A DNA stretch of 32,721 bases from Oopsacas minuta (GCA_024704765.1 JAKMXF010000125.1:1-32721); one strand, 5' to 3'. Shown: positions 1 through 9,862, numbered from the stretch's first letter. Made by a program: numbers and translations. The notes: a model not told the origin generated them from the letters alone.

Positions 1-264
1 TAGCCTTTCGTTAACATTTTCTTCATTATGTGAAATATTCGGTCTTCGTGAACGAGGAGCATCTTCGAGAACAAAGTTTCCGTGAATAAATTCCCTGTAT
101 CATCGTTCAACTGTACTTTTAGAAGGAGCTATATCCGGGAAATGTTCCTGTAAGGATTCATAGATTTCTACTCTTGTCTTCTGTAGTTTGAATAAGATCA
201 AAATCATTGCTCGAAAATCACGTTTTGTGAGATCTGATTTAGATTTAGATATTTTTGAAGCCAT
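1..264 (-). pseudogene. Mariner transposase N-terminus (SETMAR-like), partial and broken
   Basis: The start codon is at 264 on the minus strand and the frame stays open to the window edge apart from one TGA. The protein begins MASKISKSKSDLTKRDFRAM and continues through a helix-turn-helix region (IYESLQEHFPDIAPSKSTVE), then a stop where a tryptophan is expected before YREF. After that comes a basic linker, EDAPRSRRPN. This is the paired-domain-like DNA-binding half of a mariner transposase, which binds the TIR. The single TGA could be a TGG to TGA change. The catalytic half lies outside the window. The copy is inactive as read. Confidence 0.8.
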
Positions 265-421
265 GTATACTAAAATTCTCTAATTTATGAAAGTAGAAGA
301 GCTAAATGAATGAATATTTCAAAGTAGAGTAATAAAATATGTCTGAAGGGATGGATGCTGAAAAATATCCGACAGATGAATGGTTTCATATCAAACGGCG
401 AAACTTTTTGAGTGCCCCTCG
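1..421 (-). mobile_element. Mariner-family transposon, 5' part (runs off the left edge)
   Basis: The element lies on the minus strand, with its 5' end at 421 and the rest outside the window. Reading from 421 leftwards, the TIR begins CGAGGGGCACTCAAAAAG, and a TA target dinucleotide follows at 422-423. About 157 bp of leader separates the TIR from the transposase start codon at 264. The same TIR type recurs at 15836, where the bases GGGCACTC are kept in a decayed copy. This shows that at least two related mariner copies are present locally. The other end is not visible, so the total length is unknown; about 1.3 kb is usual for the family. Confidence 0.8.
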
Positions 422-448
422 TAAATGTTTACAACAGTTTTCCACTTT

Positions 449-760
449 GCTATTTTCTGGCCGCACTTTCCTTATTAAATAGATAATGAGCTAATTATAT
501 ATTCAATTACAAATTGGACAGAATTCAAATGATCTGGAACATATTTGAATTCTACTGGTCTTTAGTCCCCCAGTATGACTATTTCGAATTGATTAGAATA
601 AACCTCGTTGATTTTTTAGGATAATTACCTTAGATTACTATTTGACTGGAACATAGTCCTGATTATATCGATGGACAATTTTCTAATTGGAATGTTCTAG
701 CCACACTCTTCTCATTAAATAGTAAATGGGCTAATCATATATTCCCTTGTAGACTGCACA
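449..760 (+). repeat. Diverged direct repeat, two units (449-521 and 688-760)
   Basis: Two stretches about 239 bp apart share a run of the form CATTAAATAG(T)AA-TGGGCTAATNATATATTC, preceded in both by GCC(A/G)CACT. By eye they agree at roughly three quarters of positions over about 60 bp. The DNA between them is AT-rich and I recognise no gene in it. This may be the remains of a duplicated element or of a short transposon. The rest of 424-985 shows nothing I can name. Confidence 0.45.
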
Positions 761-985
761 TGTGTCACATGTGGCAATGGTTGCATATATAAATATGTGC
801 GTCACTCTGTATGTGAATAAAAGATGAAGCAAACATTTATTCTTGTGCCTATATTTTGTGATTTGCCACTTCTTTCAATTGTGGCACGAAATTAAATCCT
901 CTCCATATTCAAATATTCACCGTATCACCAGTTTTGTAGTCATATAATTTGGAGATTGAAAGTACATTTTTTTGTTCGGTTAGTG

Positions 986-2822
986 CAGTGTCTCTCAAAA
1001 TATTTTACACACCGCTCCCTAATCGGGATTTACTGTCAACACCCCCCACCTCTTTTAAACGAATATTTTGTGATTATAAAATATGAAACAATGCGGAGGG
1101 TGCACTTGTGCGTGATGCTCTTCAATGACCCTTTTCACGTTTGGCCTCATATCTGTTATAGGCTATCGTAAATCACCACTCTTCGGAATATCCAGCCAGT
1201 TTCTCTGTTTCGTTAACAGTTGGGTAACTCCTCAAAAACCCCTCTCCACGAGATATTATGTGCGAAGGCTAAAGTCAACAATTCCGCCACCTTCCACATA
1301 TTTTGAAATTTGTTTCTCACTGACATTTCCTGCCATATCCGTTCATATCCCATTATTGGAATAAAGAAATCCTCCTGCACAGTCGTTATGAATATTCCTT
1401 ATTCTTCTTACAATTCTAGTGAAATTTCATTAATGTCCACGCTAAATGGGTCAATAATCATATCCTCTCTACGGACTTCGAGATGATCGCAGTATGCTAG
1501 TAAGTCATCATCTGTGAGCTTGAGCTCTGGTAAACTAGGAAACTGAAAATATTCTCTTCGACCAATGTTTTGTTTAAATAACTTTAGCTTCCAAATAAAG
1601 GAGCCAACAACGGTTTTGTATTTTAATATAGTGGCCGTATTCACTTGTAGTTGCAGTTCATTGCGTTAATCTTCTCATATGTCAGTCAAGTAAGCGATAT
1701 CAGAGCATTTTTCAAGTATATCGACCAACCATGCCAGGAGCCAAATCGGTGGCACTCGCAATATAATACACAAGGAGATTTCATTTCTTGGAAGAAATTA
1801 TCCACGACATTGAAAATGGATTCACCTTTTGTATCGGTCATAAGAGGTCTAGCAAACAACTTTCTTCCACCAATCCCTTCTTGGCTAAAGCAGACATGCT
1901 CGGTTAGCTCGGGCTAGTGCTTATCTGGCATGGTGGATTCATCATTTTGAAGCGAAAATTAGGTCGAGCTTTAAGGATTAACGCAGATTGTTTTTTCCAT
2001 GTCATTTGCCATCAAATGTATTCTCCTCGTCACAGTATATTACTTAATGGAATTGACTTAATCAGACTATGCCCGTCCGCACGCATGACAGTGGTAACTA
2101 CTTCCCGGATGCCAGGAAGGATAAGTTCACCTATTGTATGTGGCTTTCCAGATTTAGCAATTAGTAGTGAAATGTTATACGATGCAATCAAACAATCATC
2201 GTTTTGTGAGTCCACTTTTCTGAATATGCTACCTATGGTTTTGCGATTGTCTCTCAAGTCCTTGATAGTTCAACATCTCTCTGTCTTGTCACTTTGACGC
2301 GATTTCAAAGGATCGATCATCTTGAATGGCTTCATTCCTTCATTAGGAAAGATTATTTGCAAAGCAAGCGCATTGCCAGTTGTTCATTGCTTGGAGATTT
2401 GACAAAACCATATTTTATATAATTCGCGCAATATTGTTTACATTTCTTTAATCTGTTCATTTTCTGTTAATGATTATTTATCAGTTTGTATTGGATTTCG
2501 AATATACTTATTTATATTCGTTTACTCCCTTCGGTCGTTATATAGGTTTTGAAACCAACTTAGTTGTCATGATTCGGGAAGCCATTACCAGTGCAATTAT
2601 TGATAGTCACGGGAAACCATTGACAGTGTGGTTAGTGTACTATCAAGCTCTAGCAACTATAGTGAATGTTTTAATTTTGACCAGTAATATTCAGGACTAC
2701 ATTATTTTTTGAGGTTCAAATATTGTACATGATTGCTAACAAAATACCTTAACGCACCCCAAGCGCCACTTTCCATTATAGCGCCCCCCTGGGGGCTCTA
2801 CTGCCCACTTTGAGAATCACTG
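986..2822 (-). mobile_element. hAT transposon fossil (SCAND3/ZMYM6-type), complete ends
   Basis: The minus-strand 5' end at 2822 reads CAGTGATTCTCAAAGTGGGC, a classic hAT terminus, and the other end at 986 reads CAGTGTCTCTCAAAATAT. The flanking 8-mers are GGTTAGTG (978-985) and GGTTAATG (2823-2830), matching at 7 of 8 bases, as expected for the 8-bp hAT target duplication. The total is 1837 bp. GC-rich sub-terminal DNA (GCGCCCCCCTGGGGGC near 2780) lies just inside the 5' end. The element carries one decayed transposase gene on the minus strand and has little room for anything else. Confidence 0.88.
1058..2425 (-). pseudogene. hAT transposase, SCAND3/ZMYM6/GTF2IRD2-like, multiply broken
   Basis: Fragments in order on the minus strand: an N-terminal zinc-finger region near 2425-2290 (YGFVKSPSNEQLAMRLLCK) and the conserved block ASYNISLLIAKSGKPHTIGE at about 2110-2190. 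Then follow ILPGIREVV and SLIKSIPLSNIL near 2040-2090, LAWLVDILEKCSDIAYL near 1690-1740, and a central part at 1408-1644 (WKLKLFKQNIGRREYFQFPS). The C-terminal motif RPNVKRVIEEHHAQVHPP lies near 1092-1150. Several stops and frameshifts separate the pieces. The order and motifs match transposase-derived proteins such as SCAND3/ZBED9 and ZMYM6, so the family call is firm. The gene is dead as read and shorter than a full-length relative, implying internal loss. Confidence 0.85.
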
Positions 2823-2830
2823 GGTTAATG

Positions 2831-3244
2831 TATATTGTATCGGTGCTATAATCTTATATCTCAGCATCTGTTTTGAAATAAGTTGGTGCGCCGAGTACCA
2901 CATTCATCCATACCGACACCTACTATCCTGTACACTATTTTATAGATGGATGAAATTATGAAATACATTTTCTTTATTATATTGTGAGGCGAAACATTTT
3001 GCGTTTTATATGAAATGGGTGGGGACGAATATATTTGTTCGTTGCGAAAAGAGTATAACTTTTGAACGTGCGAGCTTGCGAGAGACACAATTTCTTTGGC
3101 GATTAGCATAAATTTGATATCAAAATCTCATCAGGTATATTTTAGAGCTCCTAAACACTGCTTAATTTACCTTCATACTTCATATCCATTAACTTTCCAT
3201 ATCCTTGTAATCTATACTATTCATACACGATTAGTGGGTGAATG
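2831..3244. other. No gene recognised
   Basis: The stretch is AT-rich. A minus-strand open frame of 82 codons at 2861-3109 has no motif I recognise and is probably chance. A 16-base match (GCCAAAGAAATTGT plus neighbours) to DNA near 28490 is too short to interpret. Confidence 0.4.
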
Positions 3245-3650
3245 CATAGGCATATAACATCGGGGGCAAGGGAGCTACGGCCCTCTCCCACTTTATCCAC
3301 TTAGGGGGTAGTGTTGTAGTGCTCCAATATATGTGGGAAAGCGCGTGTAAGATTGAAATTTATTGTAATTGTTGTGGCAAGATGGACAAAATTATACATT
3401 TTACATCTTGGGATTGCCTTAGAATATTTCCTTCATAACTGGTACTTGGATATATTCACATCTTTATATGGGAGGTGACACCGTCATGATACAAACCTAG
3501 ATATGACTGGCCAAACCAGGGAGTCAAATCCTCCTTGACCCGCCCACTGAGGGTATACCCCCTGTTTCTGACCAGAAGGGGTAGACCTTCACTAACTGGT
3601 TCCCTAGCCAGAGGGTAAAACCCCCCTGACCCCGGATTTCGGCGCCTATT
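3245..3650. repeat. Possible MITE with GC-rich, imperfect inverted ends
   Basis: The left end reads CATAGGCATATAACATCGGG followed by GGCAAGGGAG. The right end, read on the minus strand, is AATAGGCGCCGAAATCCGGG followed by GTCAGGGGGG. The two share ATAGGC, AT-C-GGGG and CA-GGG-G. The interior near the right end has several GC-rich runs (CCCCCT, GGGGGT). I found no convincing target duplication (GGTGAATG on the left, ATACCAGT on the right), so the class is uncertain. A decayed hAT-type MITE is the best guess. Confidence 0.4.
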
Positions 3651-4325
3651 ATACCAGTTGTAAGTTCCAAATTACAATATTTCAAACGAAAATTTGAAAT
3701 TACTCCCGTAATATACACCAATATGAATAAACAATATACCTCATAATGTACGTACTAGCGCATTTCCTTGGCTAGGTCACTGCGCGACATCTTAGTGTCT
3801 CACGTTAGCTTAAGTATTTAACAGTAATATTTTTTGATGTTTTTGGCGGAGGCGCGAGCGGAAGTAATCTGCACCACCTGCTTCGAGGTTAATTTTGCAG
3901 AAATGTTAACTACACAGGCCTACAAAAAAATGTCATATTGCAGTTGTTTATATTTTGATCACTGATTTAGACTATTTAGGTGCCCTGATTCTGAATATCT
4001 ATTCAGTTTTTTCTTATCACGTCAGGTTTTTTCACAACTATATAGCTACATTTTCAGAAAAATTTCTATTTTTGCCAAAAATTCATCATAATTACATATT
4101 ACAACAATAACATTATGTACATAGTATATATATTCAAATAGTCTTATTTGCTTATTGGTTTTTAGCTAGCTGTTATTCTTTTTTGTTGATATGTCGAAAA
4201 GAAAATGTTTCAATTCTCCAGACATTTTTGTTATATTTGTGGTTTCTATACTCCGAAACCTCAGATGTAGAATATTACTGAATTTGTAAATAGAGTTTAC
4301 AATGCGCATTTCAGAGTTAAGCTGG
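3651..4325. other. No gene recognised
   Basis: The sequence is AT-rich, with no long open frame, TIR or recognisable repeat. The start of the coding fossil at 4326 is probably not its true start, so some of this stretch may be unrecognisable remains of the same element. Confidence 0.4.
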
Positions 4326-4795
4326 GGCGACCAGGGCCAAAGTTGGGCACCTCATGAGTTCTGTAAATCTTGTGTAGAATTATTGAGGTCTTGGAGTAAG
4401 GGTAAAGAGAAACACCTCCCATCGGAATTCCTATGATTTGGAGAGAATCAAAAAATCGTTTCGATGATTTTTATTTCTGCATGGTAAATGTTATGGGGTG
4501 CAAAAAGAGTGACAGACACCTGCTGAATTACCCAAATTTAGAATCTGCTACTCGACCAGTCCCTCATTGTAGTGCTCTACCTGTACCAATATTCATAGAG
4601 TTTCTCGGACTCTATGGTGATGAAGATGGTGCCAATTCGGAAGAAGTCAATGATCATGACTGTGAATATGATGTTGATTTTCAAGGTCCTTCCTCGGAGC
4701 CTTCTCTCTTTAACCAAGCGGAATTGAATGATTTAATTCGTGACCTTGACCTCTNTCAGATGGTCGTAGAAAACGATGGAAATAAAATCAAATAT
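4326..4795 (+). pseudogene. Fossil of a repeat-encoded arthropod protein family (function unknown)
   Basis: From 4326 the frame reads GDQGQSWAPHEFCKSCVELL, then a single-base shift near 4430 moves the reading into the frame starting ATG 4433. That frame continues IWRESKNRFDDFYFCMVNVM, GCKK, NYPNLESATRPVPHCSALPV, an acidic stretch (GDEDGANSEEVNDHD), and NQAELNDLIRDLDL before losing similarity near 4760. The C-x2-C and C-x6-C pairs look like a zinc-binding module. I recognise this layout (W-R-E-P-K-x-H-F-D-D-C-Y-F-C, then R-P-V-P-H, acidic region, SELNDLIRDL) as a protein seen repeatedly in arthropod genomes without an assigned role. The 3' half is missing. An ambiguous base lies at 4755. Confidence 0.6.
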
Positions 4796-4904
4796 TAATC
4801 TTTAGTGTATCCTCAACAAGTAGACAAAAAACTAGATCATATACTTTCATATTTATTGTTTCTGGGTTACACTAAGGAATCTCCCTAGTGTTGCAATAAT
4901 TATT

Positions 4905-5170
4905 GGACATACTGTATCTCAAAAAGTATGAAGAAAAAGGAGATGAATTGTATATTAGCGAATAGGAAATTGATTATTACAGAACTACTGGTATACATTT
5001 TAGAGCCATAGCAATCATAGGTTTTGAGTTATAGCTTAAAGAAATTAAAGCAGGTTCCCTTGGCAACACAGGAAAGTGTTCACATTCCGTTCATATCAAT
5101 TATTGTTTTAAATATACAATTCGCTTCTGTCATTATATAGGACTGTCAAGCACTAAAACACTGACAACTT
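4905..5170 (-). repeat. Dispersed repeat R, copy 1 (uninterrupted)
   Basis: Read on the minus strand, this stretch closely matches 30965-31185. Both contain CAGTGTTTT(A/G)AGT, CTTGACAGT, CTATATAATGACAGA, TGATATGAA-GGAATGTGA and GTCAATTTCCTATTC-like runs, with roughly 80% or more identity by eye over about 215 bp. Beyond the position where copy 2 is split by a mariner, copy 1 continues AATTCATCTCCTTTTTCTTC, ATACTT, GAGATA, which resembles the DNA resuming at 32554. Copy 1 therefore preserves the arrangement before that insertion. No coding potential is visible. Its class is unknown. Confidence 0.7.
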
Positions 5171-5492
5171 GGTCTAAACATAGTTTGAAAACAGCATTTT
5201 TAGTTCCAAAAATGGCTCTTGCGAGACTACATGATGAGAAATCATATCTCATAATATGAACATATACTTCGCTATCATACCCCTATATGTCATTAAACAC
5301 ACCTCTGCTCTAAAACCTATATTTCTGGAGATATGTAATAAAAACACATTTCCTGTTGGCCTTCTTGTTTTCAAGCCTTCTCGGTGACATATACAGTATT
5401 ATATTTATGTAGGCCGTAGGCCATGCTGCGCCATTTAGTAAGTTACTTAGGTCATGGGACCTTAAACAATTGCTGCATAACAGGGAGTAGAG

Positions 5493-5649
5493 CAATGTTG
5501 AAACCGACCAAACCGAATATCGGTATTCATGAATAGCTGCCGAATATGAATATGAATACGAATAGTGATAATATTCGGTTACCCTAAACGAATACGAAGA
5601 CTGATATTCTTTTGGTAACCGAAAATTGAACTATTCGAATGCGACCTTG
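5493..5649. repeat. hAT-like MITE built of CCGAATA motifs, copy 1
   Basis: The ends read CAATGTTGAAAC on the left and, on the minus strand, CAAGGTCGCATTCG on the right. The flanking 8-mers are GAGTAGAG (5485-5492) and GAATAGAG (5650-5657), identical at 7 of 8 bases, which supports an 8-bp target duplication and a hAT origin. The interior is a string of direct and inverted copies of AACCGAATA and TATTCGGT, enough to fold on itself. A longer relative is at 14500-14714. There is no coding capacity, so it would rely on a transposase made elsewhere. Confidence 0.75.
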
Positions 5650-5657
5650 GAATAGAG

Positions 5658-5993
5658 ATATGTACACCCATAACATTAGAAAATATAATAATTCAATATT
5701 TTGACTATGAATAAGAATATAGAAATGAAACTGAACTAATACGTGGAAGCTAAGTTTAAGAATTAACTACTTACTATGGAATACATTTCGACTTTTCCTG
5801 AAAAGGCTATGCAATATGTAGACTGGTATCCCATTATTTAATTACAGATATATCCTAAGCAAAAGCAAGAGGCTACTTAACAAGGACTGCTAAAGAAGGG
5901 AACAAAGTATGTGTCTAAGATTTAAAAAGTTCTTTATATTTTCGCCGTTATGGAGGTCGTGTCTTATTATCTCTCTTAGGATGAAAATATGAA
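5658..5993. other. No gene recognised
   Basis: AT-rich spacer between the MITE and the Helitron-like repeat. No open frame, inverted ends or tandem structure stands out. Confidence 0.4.
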
Positions 5994-6440
5994 TCTATAC
6001 TATTAAATCTCAATGATTGTTTGTCTGTCTGTTTCTCCGTTGTCAACCAAAGGATATACGGTATGCAATAATGAAATTGTCGCTTAACTATATATTTATC
6101 GTGTTATAAGGGAGTAAATAGAATTCAATAATCTTTACTAGATATATCGAACATGCTGGATCCGATTTTCGCACTTTTGGATTAATCATATGTAAATTTA
6201 TTGTCGTTTTTATGAATATAAAGTTAACAATTAGCCAAATCTCAAATTATAAGTACAGGCTTGCTGTAAACAGTTACCCAGGGTAAGAAGGACGCTGAAT
6301 CCGAATTTCGCATTTTCTAGTTTCTTATATGTAAACATATTGTTGTTTTTATGATTATAAAGTAAGCAAATTTCAAAATTGTTATAGAATCATACTTTCA
6401 ACGATTATACTGAGGTAAGAGTGGATGCGAGTCTGAATAT
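5994..6440 (+). mobile_element. Helitron-like non-autonomous repeat, copy 1, with internal tandem duplication
   Basis: The repeat begins TCTATACTATTAAATCTCAA followed by TGTTTGTCTGTCTGTT, the kind of 5' end seen in animal Helitrons (TC start, TCTATACTA, then a TGTCTG-rich run). A second copy lies inverted at about 14860-15195 and shares AGTAAATAGAATTCAATAA, ACTAGATATATCGAACATGC and GGATCCGATTTTC. Inside copy 1 a unit of about 139 bp is repeated: TGGATCCGATTTTCGCA at 6157 and TGAATCCGAATTTCGCAT at 6296, each followed by an ATATGTAAA / TTTTTATGA-TATAAAGT block. A third, partial unit starts near 6422. The 3' end (CTRR with hairpin) was not located, so the right boundary is approximate. Confidence 0.55.
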
Positions 6441-7086
6441 TGTAAATAACATCAATATTGTTGAATCTAAATAGTTGTTTTCTGTTTGTTCGTCCATTGA
6501 ATACTTCGAGGCGCAGTGCGCTAAGTTGATCGCGGACCGAGGAGCCAAAGGCTCGTGTAAAGTAAAAACGAATAGTATTTACTATTTGTTCATTCATTAT
6601 TTTAGAGTTACTCCAAAGGATTCTTCATGTATGCTAATACTGTTGCCAGGAAAAGTCTTCAAAAATATTTCTATTAAAGCATAATGTTGTTATAGGCACT
6701 TGAATTTGAATATATAAATATTATGATTTGCTCTTTGATGACTATTGAAAGCTACCTGTATTATTCTTATATACGCGATTCGATTAAATTAGACATCAAT
6801 GCATAAATATGTGATTGGTAATGGTCGATGGTTATGCGTTAATATAACTTTCTTAATCGCTACTAATAGATTTTCATTACGTCACTTTTATTTGAATCAC
6901 TAAGGCTATTTGTAAATCCATCGAACCTGATTGGGCTAAAATACAGAGGTTGCAAAAGGTGTGAAAATGTGCACATTCGAAATTGGTCAGGTGCACAACT
7001 AGATGCCACTACCAGCGACCAGCACTCCCAACACAATCTATACAATACTATATTATAGATTTGAATTTTTCTTTTTTTCCTAATAG
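6441..7086 (+). other. No gene recognised; 3' end looks like an intron end
   Basis: AT-rich with no convincing coding frame. The last 20 bases form a pyrimidine-rich tract ending TTTTTTTCCTAATAG, a good splice acceptor directly before the ankyrin exon. This stretch is therefore likely the 3' part of an intron. Confidence 0.4.
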
Positions 7087-7404
7087 TTATCATTATGGTT
7101 GACATGCATGAATCAGCTTCTATTGGCGATCTCGAAGGTTTGGAGGAAGCTTTAAATTCTGGTTATCATCCCGATGATCCTGACAATGATTGGGGAATAC
7201 GTACAGCACTCCATCTTTCTGCTTCAGCTGGTTTTCGAGCATGTGTTGCCTTACTTATTGCTAGGGGTGCTGATGTCAACGCTCAAATGTATGATAATTC
7301 AACACCATTACATTGTGCTTGTGAAATTGGCCATCTTGGGATTATATTTTTGCTTCTTAATCATGGAGCGAATCCCTTGGCTATTGACAGGTACTTCAAT
7401 TCAG
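7087..7404 (+). CDS. Exon of an ankyrin-repeat protein (partial gene)
   Basis: An acceptor (pyrimidine tract, then TAG at 7084-7086) opens an exon whose frame is uninterrupted. The first ATG is at 7095, but the frame is also open from 7087, so the true start may lie upstream. About 103 residues are encoded: a degenerate first repeat (ASIGDLEGLEEALNSGYHPD), a second (RTALHLSASAGFRACVALLI then ARGADVNA), and a third (STPLHCACEIGHLGIIFLLL then NHGANPLA). These carry the TALHLSA / TPLHCAC and GADVN / GANP signatures of ankyrin repeats, which mediate protein binding. Two donors are possible: CAG|GTTAAG after 7404 or CAG|GTACTT after 7390. The reading stops at TAA just beyond. No neighbouring exon is visible in the window. 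It could be a retained host exon or a piece of a duplicated gene. The parent gene is not identified. Confidence 0.7.
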
Positions 7405-7410
7405 GTTAAG

Positions 7411-7459
7411 TATGTTTGTATGTATGTTAGTATGTATGTATGTATGTATATATGTATGT
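7411..7459 (+). repeat. (TATG)n microsatellite
   Basis: Runs of GTAT/TATG repeat about a dozen times with a few interruptions, immediately after the candidate splice donors of the ankyrin exon. Polymorphic length is likely. It lies in intron or intergenic DNA. Confidence 0.85.
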
Positions 7460-8530
7460 CCAGAATTGATTGGAGAAACTGGACCCATAGGGCTTATTTT
7501 GGCATTTGGGCCTGGCTCCCATAAGTTCAATTCTAGGACGAAAATTCACACTTATGACGAAATTATGATGTCATTATCACTTTTGGGAATGTTGAAACAC
7601 TATTCAGTGCTACTCAGCCAATATACATGATGGAAGTTTGAAATTAGGATGACAGCACTTCGCAATGTGCCAATATACTCACGTCATGATTCTTACCAAA
7701 TCTAAATTATCATGGGATTATTACGTCATCACGACTGTACAAAGAATCCAAATTATCCAAATTTTGAATTTCTAAATACCTGAGGCATAAAGGGCGTAGA
7801 TTACTTGTCAAAAACCACGTAGCAGCTCCAGCATTACCACAGAGCCATTAAATGGAATTTGGATGGACCATGTATAATTCAAATTAATATTTTTGAAAAT
7901 ATTATCCTCGAGGCACTTAGTGCACAGTATTATACCCAGTCTTTTAGTGACCCAAACAATCTAGAAATATACTTATTTACTGCTTATATTATGCTGATGC
8001 ACAAAGTTGCCTCGCAACGACCCAGAAAGCGAATCGCGCTACTTGGTCAATTAATCTATATCCACAGATCTCAGTGATTTATCTAGGAACTTTATCGGCA
8101 TCTAAGTGCGCCGGCTTCAGAGCCATGGACGACACAAATTGCATACCTTGAGACTCCTTATTTATATTTGATCTTTATATTTCCGTATAAAAGTACCATT
8201 CTCATTTAGAGTTCCTGCAATTAAAGGTCTATTCTAGGATAATCCTTTGATATGCGTATTATATGTATACTTTTTATGGCCAAAATTCCTCTTGGAAGAT
8301 TAATATATTATTAACCCTTACATTCTTCACCACATTAATTTTCTCTTTTAACCCGGCATTCTTCATTCCTGGAGATACCTATCACATAAATATCTTACCT
8401 GCCTTTGTTTCATCTAGCGATCCCATCAGAAAGGGGTCTGCCCCCTTATGGTGTATTAACAGTAAGATTCATGTTAATAATCTCCTTAGCGTTTGATCCT
8501 AGATCTATCTATATGTAAACTACTGATTCT
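7460..8530. other. No gene recognised
   Basis: AT-rich DNA. Two plus-strand open frames (7859-8077, 72 codons; 8263-8496, 77 codons) have no motif, splice context or repeats that I can interpret. They are probably chance. Confidence 0.4.
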
Positions 8531-9425
8531 CTATGGATACGTTTCAATCCTCTTCTGTGGGATCTTGTAAGTGCAATGCGCAAAGATTTTCATGATAGCA
8601 CTGTTTTTATCTCGGAACTTTATACTATGATCTTTACAAATGGCTTTATTGAGTATGTCATGAACTTCGCTGATAAAAGTATTATGAGTTATCTCTATCT
8701 GTTTCCTTCGACTTAGCCACTTACCGCATCCCCACCCCAATAAGATTTCGTCAACGAAAACTTAATGTAGTCCGTTGATATTGAATACACTTTCTCTACT
8801 TACTTTGGAATAATGGTTGCCATCTCTTGCGGATACCGAACAAAAGTAGCCTTTCCCTTCAGGCAAATTTTCAATGATGGGGAAGGCTGTCATTTTTAGC
8901 AAGCTTTCCAACATAATCCATTTACAAGATACAACTCTTGAGCAGTCTTCATTCTGAGCCAAACTTAATGGTTGATATAACACCATTTCACAAAGGATTC
9001 TGTTTCGCCTCTCTAGTCACCCTAATCCACCTTTGCTAACGTCTCTCATCATGATGCGTGTACTTACGACTTTGTTTACGTAGATACTACCATTTTAACC
9101 AAAGAAAACCACCATACTTGACAGTTAATAGTTATTTCTCCTATTTTGAAAAAGCTCTAAGCGACCAGAGGACTAACCACATAGTTTCGGGAAATACGCT
9201 CCACAAGTGCGGTTATCCCGCTCCTTAATAGATTTTATGAAATATTTTTGTTGTGCATACAAAACTTTAGATACAGCTTTGTCACATGTTCAACACCCTG
9301 GCTACGCTTCAATACTCTACCATCTACATACCTCCAGGGGGTCACTTGTGACTTCTTTCTGACCAAGTGAAGATCTAGAGTGCATTCAACCTCAAAATTT
9401 GTTGACTCACTTTCTACACCCATGA
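8531..9425 (-). pseudogene. Decayed coding region of unknown family
   Basis: On the minus strand one frame runs from about 9100 to 8531 with only two stops (near 9020 and at 8762-8764). It gives protein-like text such as LPEGKGYFCSVSARDGNHYS, KWLSRRKQIEITHNTFISEV and IKFRDKNSAIMKIFAHCTYK. A frame shifted relative to it, 9235-9423, reads VTPWRYVDGRVLKRSQGVEH. The composition looks like real protein rather than AT-rich noise, and stops are few. I do not recognise the family. A transposon protein, an endogenous viral remnant or a retrocopy are all possible. No TIR, LTR or target duplication was found around it. Confidence 0.4.
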
Positions 9426-9669
9426 ACTCAATGTAGTATCTATATTAACACAAATAATTTGGATGTATATGAGGGACATGTACAGGTTATTCGGACCACG
9501 CTCCAAGCGCTCCTCCTTTAAAAGTTTTATACGCCTAAATCAGTAAATTACTGTAATAGATAGGGAAATATCCTCAATTTATGCTTGTACATATAATTTT
9601 TCAAAGATCATAGGCCTATGGAAGCGGCTGACTCTTTTAGATAATCCTAGAAATGTAATATAATATATA

Positions 9670-9862
9670 CAGTATATGATGGATATAGTGATCATGGATA
9701 TAGTGATATATTGGATAGGGTGATATTATTATCCCTTAGTATTTTTCCCCATCTACTTATACCCCATATAACATTATTAGATATAGTGATATAATGGTTA
9801 TAGAGATAATTTGGCCGTAAAATGTATGCCCCCAGCGATATCACTATATCCATTATACACTG
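9670..9862. repeat. TA-flanked MITE (Tc1/pogo-like ends)
   Basis: The left end reads CAGTATATGATGGATATAGT and the right end, on the minus strand, CAGTGTATAATGGATATAGT. The two match at 18 of 20 bases and continue with GAT. TA dinucleotides flank both ends (9668-9669 and 9863-9864). The interior holds further direct copies of GGATATAGTGAT. The total is 193 bp with no coding capacity. A CAGT end with a TA target points to the Tc1/mariner/pogo group. Confidence 0.75.

Noticed and set aside
761-877. Possible solo LTR (TG start, TATATAAAT, AATAAA, CA end, then ATTGTGGCACG)
   Set aside because: Only about 117 bp, no flanking duplication and no second copy in the window. The signals are common by chance in AT-rich DNA.
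5310-5495. 61-codon minus frame MLYSLLCSNC... as a small gene
   Set aside because: It overlaps the MITE boundary, has no family motif or splice context, and its length is expected by chance.
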